The position numbers were made by a program, and so were the translations under genes. The notes below the pieces were generated by a model, which had not been told where the DNA came from, did no database searches, and worked only from the letters and a program-made list of their open reading frames with translations. A stretch of DNA of 5,114 bases from NCBI GenBank assembly GCA_003643935.1, contig QMLJ01000119.1:1-5114 (forward strand). The letters are read 5' to 3'. Numbering within the stretch: position 1 is the first letter of the stretch; every line of letters starts with the position of its first letter. Shown here in pieces: positions 1-5,114 of this stretch. The stretch is from Deltaproteobacteria bacterium. Lineage in GTDB: Bacteria; Desulfobacterota; Desulfomonilia; UBA1062.

Positions 1-15
1 TGAGCGGAGGGACAT

Positions 16-402
16 ATGGCAAGGGCAAAAGAGATCCAAAATATCAAGAAAATCCTCCTTAACATGAAAAACGAAATAATGGAAAACCTTAAGGAAAGGA
101 TGAAATCGGCTGACATATCAGACCAGAGGGAGATAGGTGACGTGTTTGATGACGCCGATCTCGAACAGTCCAGGGAATTCAACCTGTTGCTTACCACGCG
201 CGAGAAAGAAAAGCTCGAGCAGATAGACGCAGCCCTTACCAGGATGGAAGCGGGCGAATACGGTATATGCGAGGAATGCGGCGAACAGATCCCCATTGGC
301 AGGCTCAAGGCCATGCCATTTGCAACACTATGCGTTAAATGCAAGTCCAAGAAGGAGAGCCTTGAGGGCTACACTACAGCCCTTAGGGAGGAAAAGGCCT
401 AG
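16..402 (+). CDS. dksA: DksA/TraR-family C4 zinc-finger transcription factor
   Basis: This 128-residue protein belongs to the DksA/TraR family, whose members bind in the secondary channel of RNA polymerase and, with ppGpp, change promoter choice. Residues 1-80 are highly charged and read as a helical hairpin. The bend carries D42-V-F-D45-D46-A47, which fits the DxxDxA tip motif that E. coli DksA needs for activity. A four-cysteine zinc finger follows: C85-E-E-C88 and C106-V-K-C109, with 17 residues between the pairs, then a short C-terminal helix. The length is a little under that of E. coli DksA (151). The start is the ATG preceded by GGAGGG at 6-11, four bases upstream. The stop codon shares its last base with the GTG of purL. 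The family call is firm. Whether this is the main DksA or a paralogue cannot be told from the window, and any promoter lies upstream of it. Confidence 0.93.
   Translation: MARAKEIQNIKKILLNMKNEIMENLKERMKSADISDQREIGDVFDDADLEQSREFNLLLTTREKEKLEQIDAALTRMEAGEYGICEECGEQIPIGRLKAMPFATLCVKCKSKKESLEGYTTALREEKA
385..391 (+). promoter_or_regulatory. Ribosome binding site of purL inside the dksA-like gene
   Basis: AGGGAGG lies ten bases upstream of the GTG at 402 and inside the last codons of the preceding gene. It supports GTG as the purL start. The residues right after it (PLRVEIGL) open the first PurS-like repeat, so a later start would remove part of that fold. The TAGTG stop/start overlap suggests that ribosomes finishing the first gene help initiate purL. 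Confidence 0.75.
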
Positions 403-3353
403 TGCCGCTGAGGGTGGAGATAGGACTTAAACCCCGGCTTTTTGACAGCAGAGGAGAGAGGATACGAGGTAAGATCCTTGCTGCCTTTGACGGGGATATC
501 GCTATCACCAGCATAAAATACCTGGACGTATACAACATTGGCCGTGATGACCTTGATGACTCTGTACTTAAAGAGGCATTCTGCGACCCTGTTATACAGA
601 ATATTGCCATAGGCAAACCACTCACAACAGACTTTGACTGGTATGTTGAGATCGGCTACAGGCCGGGCGTAACAGACAACGTGGGCAAGACAGCAAGCTA
701 CGCGCTTGAACTCATTTCAGGCAAGAGAACGAGTGTTGCCTCTGCAAAGGCATTTCTCATCAAGGGTAATGTTGATAGAAAAAGCGTTTTAAGGATAGCA
801 GAGGATCTACTTGCAAATACGCTAATAGAGAACGTGAGGATATTCCATGTCTCCGAGATATCAGGAGGGATAGAGCCGACCCTTCCGATCGTAAAGGACC
901 TCAAACCACCTGTTGTGGAGGAGATCTCCCTCGAGATACCTGATGAAGAACTTGTAGAACTCTCCAGGAAGAGGGTCCTAGCACTCAACCTGGAAGAGAT
1001 GAAGACCATACAGGCCTATACCAAGGACCCCAAGGTTATTGAGCAGAGAAAGAGATTCGGCCTGGGTAAAGATATAACAGACGTGGAGCTGGAGGCCATA
1101 GCCCAGACATGGTCTGAACACTGCAAGCACAAGATATTCAATGCCCACATCACCTACATCGAGGACGGCAAAAAAGAGGAGATACACTCCCTGTTCAGGA
1201 CATACATACAGGGTGCAACCACCAAGATACGCGAGATAAAGGGCGATAATGATATCTGCGTGAGCGTGTTCAGGGATAATGCGGGTGTTATCAGGTTCAA
1301 CGAATCCAACAACCTGGTCTTCAAGGTGGAGACCCATAACTCACCGTCTGCACTTGACCCCTACGGAGGTGCACTCACCGGCATTGTGGGCGTCAACAGG
1401 GATCCGTTCGGTACAGGCCTGGGCTCAAGGCTTATTTTTAATACAGACATATTCTGCTTTGCAGATCCATTTTACACTAAGCCCCTACCCCCAAGGATTC
1501 TCCATCCCAGGAGGATATTCGAGGGCGTAAGGGAAGGCGTGGAGCACGGGGGTAACAAGTCAGGTATACCAACAGTAAACGGCTGCATAGTGTTCGATGA
1601 CAGGTACCTCGGCAAACCCTTGGTGTTCTGCGGTACAGCTGGAATAATGCCGACTGAGATAGGCGGAAGGCCATCACACTTAAAGGAGATAAGACCAGGC
1701 GACCTGGCTGTGATGTGCGGCGGCCGCATTGGAAAGGACGGCATACACGGTGCAACCTTTTCCTCCGAGGAACTACACGAGGAGTCCCCAACATCTGCAG
1801 TGCAAATAGGCGACCCCATAACCCAAAAGAAGATGACGGACTTCCTGCTCGTTGCCAGGGACAGGGAGCTATACAGGGCAATAACAGACAACGGTGCCGG
1901 TGGGCTGTCTTCATCCGTTGGAGAGTTGGCGCTCCTAAGCGGAGGCTGCAGAATAGACCTGGACAAGCCGCCGCTCAAGTACCAAGGCCTGAGCCCATGG
2001 GAGATACTGCTATCTGAGGCGCAGGAGAGAATGACGCTGGCCGTACCAAGGGAGAACATCGAGGACTTTATCAAGCTCTCGCAACAGATGGGCGTGGAGT
2101 CAACCGTGATAGGCGAATTCACTTCATCTGGCTATTTTCACTGTACCTACGAGGGTAAGACGGTTGCGCTACTGGACCTCGACTTCTTTCACAATGGTCT
2201 GCCAGACATGCACCTGGAAGCAAGGTGGGAGCAGAAGACAATCAGCAACGTTGAAACACCCGACCCCCAAGACCACGGAGAAAAGCTATGTCAGATGCTA
2301 TCAAGGCTCAACATATGCTCCAAGGAGTACGTTGTTAGGCAGTACGACCACGAGGTACAAGGCGGGTCTGTTATAAAACCACTTACAGGACTCAAGTGCG
2401 ATGGCCCCTCGGATGCCGCGGTAATAAGGCCCATACTGGATAGCATGGAGGGGGTGGTGGTATCAAATGGCATTGTGCCAAGGTATTCGGATATAGATAC
2501 GTATAACATGGCCGCATGTGCTCTTGACGAGGCCTTAAGGAACTATATCTGCGTGGGTGGTGATCCTTCCCACTGGGCATGCCTGGATAACTTCTGTTGG
2601 TGCGATCCCATAGAGAGTGAGAAAAACCCGGACGGTGCTTTCAAACTGGCCCAGCTGGTAAGGGCAAACAAGGCTTTGTACGACTACACGACTGCATTCG
2701 AGTGCCCATGCATATCAGGCAAGGACAGCATGAAGAACGACTATATCAGTGATAACATCAAGATATCTATACCTCCCACCCTACTCTTCTCGGTGATCGG
2801 AAAGATACAGGACGTCAGGAAGGCTGTCACCATGGACCTCAAGCAAGCAGGTGATGTTGTATACATGCTCGGCATAACCATGAACGAGATGGGTGGGTCA
2901 GAATACCTTGCATCTCTCGGACTTAGAGGGAGCAGCGTCCCAAAGGTAGATGCGGCATCAGCACTCAGGCGCTACAAAAACCTGCACAGGGCCATGGATG
3001 CAGGTATCATAACCGCTGCCCACGACATATCCGACGGTGGCCTTGCTGTGGCTGCAGCTGAGATGGCCTTTTCAGGCGGCCTGGGTATGGACATAGACCT
3101 TTCCCTCGTGCCTTCTCAATGTGACATGAAAGACACGGAAATACTATATTCAGAGACACAGAGCAGGATACTTATTACTGTAAGGGAAAAAGACCTGGGC
3201 AAGGCAGAGGAGATGCTGGGAGAAGATGCATCCAGGATAGGCCTTGTCACAAGTGAGCCCAGGTTCGTGGTAAGGGGCCTGGATGGAAGTGTTATCATAG
3301 ACAAGGACATAGATATACTGGAAAAGGCCTGGAAGGCCACGCTGGATTTCTAG
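402..3353 (+). CDS. purL: Phosphoribosylformylglycinamidine (FGAM) synthase, PurL subunit with PurS-like N-terminus
   Basis: The product (983 residues) makes FGAM from FGAR, ATP and ammonia in purine synthesis; the ammonia comes from PurQ, encoded next. Residues 3-70 and 80-152 look like two copies of the PurS fold: each opens with a similar strand (VEIGLKPRLFD, VEIGYRPGVTD), and the second ends in LLANTLIENVRI. A linker of about 155-225 leads to the first synthetase half. Its motifs are WSEHCKHKIFNA (237-248, with probable catalytic H240), ETHNSPSALDPYGGA (310-324), GGRIGKDGIHGATFSS (440-455), TDNGAGGLSS (496-505) and LSEAQERM (537-544). The second half has YDHEVQGGSV (648-657), ISGKDSM (771-777), HDISDGGLA (874-882) and YSETQSRI (916-923). 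The SEHCKHKIFNA form resembles large PurL (SEHCRHKIFNA) more than small PurL (WSEHCSYK). No glutaminase is fused at the C-terminus, unlike the roughly 1,300-residue E. coli enzyme. The length is close to the type I recall from Geobacter. Start is GTG; no frameshift is seen. Confidence 0.97.
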   Translation: MPLRVEIGLKPRLFDSRGERIRGKILAAFDGDIAITSIKYLDVYNIGRDDLDDSVLKEAFCDPVIQNIAIGKPLTTDFDWYVEIGYRPGVTDNVGKTASYALELISGKRTSVASAKAFLIKGNVDRKSVLRIAEDLLANTLIENVRIFHVSEISGGIEPTLPIVKDLKPPVVEEISLEIPDEELVELSRKRVLALNLEEMKTIQAYTKDPKVIEQRKRFGLGKDITDVELEAIAQTWSEHCKHKIFNAHITYIEDGKKEEIHSLFRTYIQGATTKIREIKGDNDICVSVFRDNAGVIRFNESNNLVFKVETHNSPSALDPYGGALTGIVGVNRDPFGTGLGSRLIFNTDIFCFADPFYTKPLPPRILHPRRIFEGVREGVEHGGNKSGIPTVNGCIVFDDRYLGKPLVFCGTAGIMPTEIGGRPSHLKEIRPGDLAVMCGGRIGKDGIHGATFSSEELHEESPTSAVQIGDPITQKKMTDFLLVARDRELYRAITDNGAGGLSSSVGELALLSGGCRIDLDKPPLKYQGLSPWEILLSEAQERMTLAVPRENIEDFIKLSQQMGVESTVIGEFTSSGYFHCTYEGKTVALLDLDFFHNGLPDMHLEARWEQKTISNVETPDPQDHGEKLCQMLSRLNICSKEYVVRQYDHEVQGGSVIKPLTGLKCDGPSDAAVIRPILDSMEGVVVSNGIVPRYSDIDTYNMAACALDEALRNYICVGGDPSHWACLDNFCWCDPIESEKNPDGAFKLAQLVRANKALYDYTTAFECPCISGKDSMKNDYISDNIKISIPPTLLFSVIGKIQDVRKAVTMDLKQAGDVVYMLGITMNEMGGSEYLASLGLRGSSVPKVDAASALRRYKNLHRAMDAGIITAAHDISDGGLAVAAAEMAFSGGLGMDIDLSLVPSQCDMKDTEILYSETQSRILITVREKDLGKAEEMLGEDASRIGLVTSEPRFVVRGLDGSVIIDKDIDILEKAWKATLDF

Positions 3354-3355
3354 GA

Positions 3356-4168
3356 ATGATGGCAAAGACTATCAAGGCACTGGTTATATCCGGTTACGGC
3401 ACCAACTGCGAGATGGAGATGGCACATGCCTCAAGGATGGCTGGTGCACACACAGACATAGTACACATCAGCGAGGTCATAAGCGGAAAGTGTAACATAC
3501 AAGACTACAACTTCCTGAACCTCGCAGGAGGCTTTTTAGATGGGGATGACCTTGGATCTGCCCAGGTTGCAGCCATAAGGCTGAGGCATCTCAAGATAGG
3601 CGGGGACGGTCCAAGCCTTATAGACGAAATAACAAGGTTCATTGAGCAAGGTAACATAATACTAGGCGTATGTAACGGGTTCCAGACACTCGTCAAGTCA
3701 GGTCTTTTACCCGGGATCCCGCGGGGGAAAAGGATTGTATCCCTAACATTCAACGATTCCGGACGCTTTGAGGACAGGTGGGTAAGACTTAGTGTCAACA
3801 AGGAAAGCCCGTGTATCTTCACGAGGGGACTGGAGAGCTTATACCTGCCCGTAAGGCACGGGGAGGGAAAGTTCGTCACGGACAGTGCTGAGATACTCAA
3901 ACATATAAGAGAGCAAAACCTTGCCACCTTGTTCTACTCGGACGACAAGGGAAAACCTACCATGGAATATCCCATGAATCCCAATGGCTCAACCGATGCA
4001 ATAGCTGGGCTATGCGATACCACAGGGCGTATCTTCGGACTTATGCCCCATCCCGAGGCATTCACACATGCGACAAACCATCCCAGCTGGACAAGGCTGG
4101 ATCTCCCGGAAAGGGGTCAAGGCATGGCCATATTTGATAATGCGGTGAGTTTCCTTAGGAATGGGTGA
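3356..4168 (+). CDS. purQ: FGAM synthase glutaminase subunit PurQ
   Basis: This 270-residue class I glutamine amidotransferase hydrolyses glutamine and passes ammonia to PurL. The N-terminal GYGTNCEMEMAHA (13-25) corresponds to the PurQ PGTNCDxE motif. GGFLDGDDLGSAQ (58-70) is the oxyanion-loop region. The nucleophile is C106 in GVCNGFQ (104-110), and the rest of the triad is H232 and E234 in MPHPEA (230-235). RHGEGKF (167-173) and NPNGS (208-212) are also typical of PurQ. At 270 residues it is longer than the roughly 220-230 residues of PurQ proteins that work with separate PurS and small PurL, which fits its large PurL partner. Two adjacent ATG codons (3356 and 3359) could start it; neither has a strong ribosome site and the purL stop is only two bases upstream, so translation is probably coupled. 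The amidotransferase call and pathway are firm; the exact start is uncertain by one codon. Confidence 0.96.
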   Translation: MMAKTIKALVISGYGTNCEMEMAHASRMAGAHTDIVHISEVISGKCNIQDYNFLNLAGGFLDGDDLGSAQVAAIRLRHLKIGGDGPSLIDEITRFIEQGNIILGVCNGFQTLVKSGLLPGIPRGKRIVSLTFNDSGRFEDRWVRLSVNKESPCIFTRGLESLYLPVRHGEGKFVTDSAEILKHIREQNLATLFYSDDKGKPTMEYPMNPNGSTDAIAGLCDTTGRIFGLMPHPEAFTHATNHPSWTRLDLPERGQGMAIFDNAVSFLRNG

Positions 4169-4172
4169 GAAA

Positions 4173-4342
4173 ATCAGGCATCAGGCAGAGAACAAGGTGT
4201 AGAGAACAAGGTATAAGGTGCAGGGTGTAGGGTATGGGGTATGAGGTATAGGGTATAAGGTGTAGGGTATAGGGTGTAAGGTATAATGGTATAAGGTGTA
4301 AGGTGAAGGGTATAGGGTGGTACAAGGTATAGGGTAGGGTTT
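4173..4342 (+). repeat. Degenerate heptanucleotide tandem array, consensus RRGGTRT
   Basis: Starting four bases after the purQ stop, the sequence runs in 7-base units. Two copies of ATCAGGC (4173-4186) are followed by two copies of a 14-mer, AGAGAACAAGGTRT (4187-4214), and then AAGGTGC, AGGGTGT, AGGGTAT, GGGGTAT, GAGGTAT and so on up to 4284. This gives 16 units in unbroken register. One added base (AATGGTAT, 4285-4292) shifts the phase, four more units follow to 4320, then TAC, and further units to 4342. Changes within the core units are mostly A/G transitions at positions 1, 2 and 6, while GGT at 3-5 is nearly invariant. The + strand is G-rich and has frequent TAG and TAA, so it is not coding. 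It resembles the short tandemly repeated heptamers known from cyanobacterial intergenic DNA, but no relationship is claimed. Confidence 0.9.
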
Positions 4343-4399
4343 AAAATAAGGCTAAAGGCTTTGGCGCCTAGCGCCTTAAACCCTTTGTAACCCTATACC
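4326..4399. repeat. Large inverted repeat closing the heptamer array, with nested hairpin
   Basis: The left arm is GGTATAGGGT (4326-4335) plus AGGGTTTAA (4336-4344). The right arm holds the exact complements TTAAACCCT (4376-4384) and ACCCTATACC (4390-4399), separated by five extra bases (TTGTA). All 19 left-arm bases can pair. The middle contains GGCGC-CTA-GCGCC (4363-4375). A second fold competes with the outer arms: AAAGG (4354-4358) with CCTTT (4382-4386), then a C-C mismatch, then TTT (4360-4362) with AAA (4378-4380), stacked on the GGCGC stem with a two-base bulge. The left arm is made of array units, so the right arm is effectively the array in inverted orientation. No run of T follows, so it is not a standard intrinsic terminator, although it is the strongest structure after purQ. 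Confidence 0.75.
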
Positions 4400-4451
4400 C
4401 GCAGATAACCGCGTAAGACTGTAAAGATTGCATAATAACATAATACAACGT

Positions 4452-4477
4452 ATGTCCACACAGCAGTGCGTGGACAT
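4452..4477. repeat. 26-base interrupted palindrome
   Basis: ATGTCCAC (4452-4459) and GTGGACAT (4470-4477) are perfect 8-base inverted repeats. Inside, after an A-C mismatch, CA pairs with TG around a GCAG loop (4463-4466), giving ten pairs in total. No T-run follows on either strand, so it is unlikely to be a terminator. It could be a protein-binding site, an RNA hairpin or a REP-like extragenic palindrome; one copy cannot separate these. Confidence 0.7.
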
Positions 4478-4489
4478 CTCCCAAGAACA

Positions 4490-4507
4490 CTAAATAACAA
4501 AATTTAG
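4490..4507. repeat. Short AT-rich inverted repeat
   Basis: CTAAAT (4490-4495) and ATTTAG (4502-4507) are perfect inverted repeats around AACAAA. The DNA here is AT-rich, where such short repeats arise easily by chance, so no function is assigned. Confidence 0.35.
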
Positions 4508-4542
4508 ACTACATACCAGATGCCCGAAAATCTCTAAGATTG

Positions 4543-4570
4543 AAAAAAGTAAGGCCAGACCTATCAGGCC
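4543..4570 (-). terminator. Intrinsic terminator of the HU gene, overlapping its stop codon
   Basis: Read on the - strand, GGCC-T-GA, loop TAGG, then TC-T-GGCC forms a stem of six pairs with one T-T mismatch (4553-4570). After it come TTAC and six T (4543-4548). A variant with AAGT pairing to ACTT across a two-base bulge would lengthen the stem. The left arm includes the last codon base pairs and TGA stop of the HU gene, so the hairpin begins within the coding region. It would stop HU transcription before it meets the purine operon end. Confidence 0.65.
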
Positions 4571-4833
4571 ACTTCGTCTTTCAATACGCTACTGGCAACA
4601 AATTTTGGTACTTTCTTGGCCTTTATCTTAATGGGCTCTCCTGTCCTTGGATGCCTACCCTTCCTGGCCTTCCTCCTGTCAACCTTGAACGTCCCGAAGC
4701 CCACAAGCCTCACTGACTCGCCCTTCTTGAGGCTGTTCGTAATGGCGAGAATGACACGATCTACAGCTGCCTGGGCGTCCTTCTTTGTCTTTAGAACCTT
4801 TGCCACCTCTGCAACAAGATCTCCCTTGTTCAT
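4564..4833 (-). CDS. hup: HU-family histone-like DNA-binding protein
   Basis: This 89-residue basic protein is a member of the HU/IHF family, small dimers that bend DNA and compact the nucleoid. MNKGDLVAEVA opens the N-terminal helices (1-40), where HU proteins usually read MNKxELI. GFGTF (45-49) is the family signature before the DNA-binding arms. The arm tip RHPRTGE (60-66) keeps the intercalating proline (P62) and has His where most HU proteins have Asn (RNPxTG). KVPKF (74-78) and the C-terminal helix end match HU. The length is standard (about 90). The ATG at 4833-4831 was chosen because AAGGAGG lies four bases upstream and the MNK start matches the family; a possible longer frame adds a non-homologous N-terminus. 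It is transcribed towards the purine operon and away from the heat-shock type promoter. HU is better supported than IHF, but the two are related. Confidence 0.95.
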   Translation of the reverse strand: MNKGDLVAEVAKVLKTKKDAQAAVDRVILAITNSLKKGESVRLVGFGTFKVDRRKARKGRHPRTGEPIKIKAKKVPKFVASSVLKDEVA

Positions 4834-4837
4834 ATGA

Positions 4838-4844
4838 CCTCCTT
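4838..4844 (-). promoter_or_regulatory. Ribosome binding site of the HU gene
   Basis: The - strand reads AAGGAGG followed by TCAT and ATG. This is a near-perfect Shine-Dalgarno sequence and decides the start at 4833 over upstream in-frame starts. Confidence 0.85.
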
Positions 4845-4871
4845 CTAACGTAATTATATGGAGCTTCTGAA

Positions 4872-4899
4872 ATAATAAGGGTTTTGAAAAAAAATGCAA
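4872..4899 (-). promoter_or_regulatory. Probable promoter of the HU gene
   Basis: On the - strand TTGCAT (4899-4894) and TATTAT (4877-4872) are 16 bases apart. The -10 matches TATAAT at five of six positions; the -35 matches mainly in TTG. This would give a leader of about 30 bases. A-rich tracts just upstream (4886-4916, + strand) could act as an UP element. A perfect TATAAT at 4858-4853 (- strand) is an alternative -10, but it lacks a -35 and would start RNA almost on the ribosome site. Confidence 0.45.
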
Positions 4900-4939
4900 G
4901 ACCAAAAATCACGAAAATAAGGAATAGAGGAAGAAATAC

Positions 4940-5064
4940 CACCATAGAAGTACATGGTGTTAAGGCGAGAACACACTCGATTCTAATGCCCCCCTAGTAG
5001 GGGCTCACCCAAGAATCGACATAGCACCCGGTAACACGGCCAGACAGGCGTGAGAGTTTTGTTG
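4940..5064. other. Cluster of inverted repeats, possible small structured RNA
   Basis: Three inverted repeats lie in tandem. CACCAT (4940-4945) pairs with ATGGTG (4954-4959). TCGATTCT (4977-4984) pairs perfectly with AGAATCGA (5012-5019), enclosing a second hairpin, GCCCC (4988-4992) with GGGGC (5000-5004). CAC-G-GCC (5035-5041) pairs with GGC-GTG (5047-5052) with one bulged G, and is followed by AGAG, TTTT and GTT, which resembles a weak + strand terminator. No open frame spans the segment. I see no tRNA T-loop, tmRNA or SRP RNA signature. No convincing promoter is visible for it on either strand, so transcription is unproven. It may instead be regulatory DNA. Confidence 0.4.
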
Positions 5065-5065
5065 C

Positions 5066-5094
5066 TTGACAATAAACAGAGGGGCATGTAAAAA
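5066..5094 (+). promoter_or_regulatory. Sigma-70 type promoter for a gene beyond the right edge
   Basis: A perfect TTGACA (5066-5071) is followed after exactly 17 bases by TAAAAA (5089-5094), which matches TATAAT at four of six positions. Transcription should start near 5100, inside the CIRCE half-site that follows. The gene driven lies outside the window. Confidence 0.75.
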
Positions 5095-5095
5095 C

Positions 5096-5114
5096 TTAGC
5101 ACTCAGACCGAAAA
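5096..5114 (+). promoter_or_regulatory. CIRCE operator (HrcA binding site), left half, cut by the window end
   Basis: TTAGCACTC (5096-5104) is an exact match to the left half of CIRCE, TTAGCACTC-N9-GAGTGCTAA, the operator bound by the HrcA repressor upstream of groESL, hrcA-dnaK and similar operons. It lies one base after the -10 and covers the expected transcription start, the usual position for repression. With a nine-base spacer the right half would begin at the last base shown, which is A rather than G, so either the half has one mismatch or the spacer is ten bases. The right half cannot be seen. Confidence 0.75.

Larger units (their letters stand above)
4401..4563. other. Gene-free stretch between the repeat region and the HU gene
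   Basis: Together with the repeats to its left this completes a 395-base interval without a gene. It is AT-richer than the operon and has no open frame with a credible start and ribosome site on either strand. It holds the palindrome at 4452-4477, a small inverted repeat at 4490-4507 and the HU terminator. A short AATCT-CTA-AGATT hairpin (about 4529-4541) is also visible. I see no RNA gene of a known family in it. Confidence 0.6.

Noticed and set aside
1..3. TGA as the stop codon of an upstream gene
   Set aside because: Three bases cannot show a reading frame; it may be chance.
1715..2017. A 100-codon + strand frame inside purL
   Set aside because: It is an out-of-frame reading of the conserved GKDGIHG to SPWE region and has no ribosome site or recognisable domain.
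1472..2122. A 216-codon open frame on the - strand inside purL
   Set aside because: It lies wholly antisense to conserved purL motifs, has no family features, and is explained by the codon bias of purL.
4173..4342. CRISPR array
   Set aside because: Units are only 7 bases long with no unique spacers, so this is a simple tandem repeat.
4170..4350. Repeat-protein gene on the - strand, where the heptamers lack stop codons
   Set aside because: There is no start codon with a ribosome site, and inserted bases break the frame; the lack of stops follows from the repeat sequence.
4363..4386. Intrinsic terminator of the purine operon
   Set aside because: The GGCGC-CTA-GCGCC hairpin is followed by TTAAACCC rather than a T-run, so a standard terminator cannot be claimed.
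4616..4837. A 73-codon + strand frame opposite the HU gene
   Set aside because: It is the antisense shadow of HU; the HU family match on the other strand is unambiguous.
4834..4905. Upstream in-frame extension of the HU gene
   Set aside because: The extra 24 residues are unlike any HU N-terminus, and the strong AAGGAGG site together with MNK fixes the start at 4833.
4977..5019. tRNA, tmRNA or SRP RNA gene
   Set aside because: There is no T-loop, no cloverleaf spacing, no CCA end and no conserved SRP loop sequence on either strand.

Overview
The window carries four complete protein genes. Three are on the + strand and form a tight operon: a DksA/TraR-family transcription factor (16-402), purL (402-3353) and purQ (3356-4168). 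One is on the - strand: an HU-type nucleoid protein (4564-4833). The right edge (5066-5114) cuts into the control region of a further + strand gene. It holds a sigma-70 type promoter followed directly by an exact left half of a CIRCE operator, so a HrcA-controlled heat-shock gene probably starts just outside the window.

The organism is a bacterium. A DksA-type zinc-finger protein, a roughly 980-residue PurL with a separate PurQ, heavy use of AGG (Arg) and ATA (Ile) codons, and a CIRCE element together suggest an anaerobic Desulfobacterota (deltaproteobacterial) or Nitrospirota-like lineage. This is inference from gene style; no marker gene in the window fixes the taxonomy.

In the operon, the DksA-like gene and purL share one base (TAGTG) and purL and purQ are two bases apart, so translation is probably coupled. 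PurL and PurQ are the synthetase and glutaminase parts of FGAM synthase, step four of purine synthesis. PurL carries two PurS-like repeats at its N-terminus, which would explain why no separate purS is present. Placing a probable ppGpp-cooperating RNA polymerase factor at the head of a purine operon is a plausible regulatory link.

The 395 bases between purQ and the HU gene contain no gene. They hold a degenerate heptanucleotide tandem array that starts four bases after the purQ stop and keeps strict 7-base register for 16 units. A large inverted repeat with two mutually exclusive foldings follows, then a 26-base palindrome, a small inverted repeat and the HU terminator. The 280 bases right of the HU gene hold its probable promoter, a cluster of inverted repeats that could be a small structured RNA, and the heat-shock type promoter. 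The most notable non-coding signals are the heptamer array with its hairpin, and the structured segment next to the CIRCE promoter. I did not find convincing evidence of a wholly new protein system.
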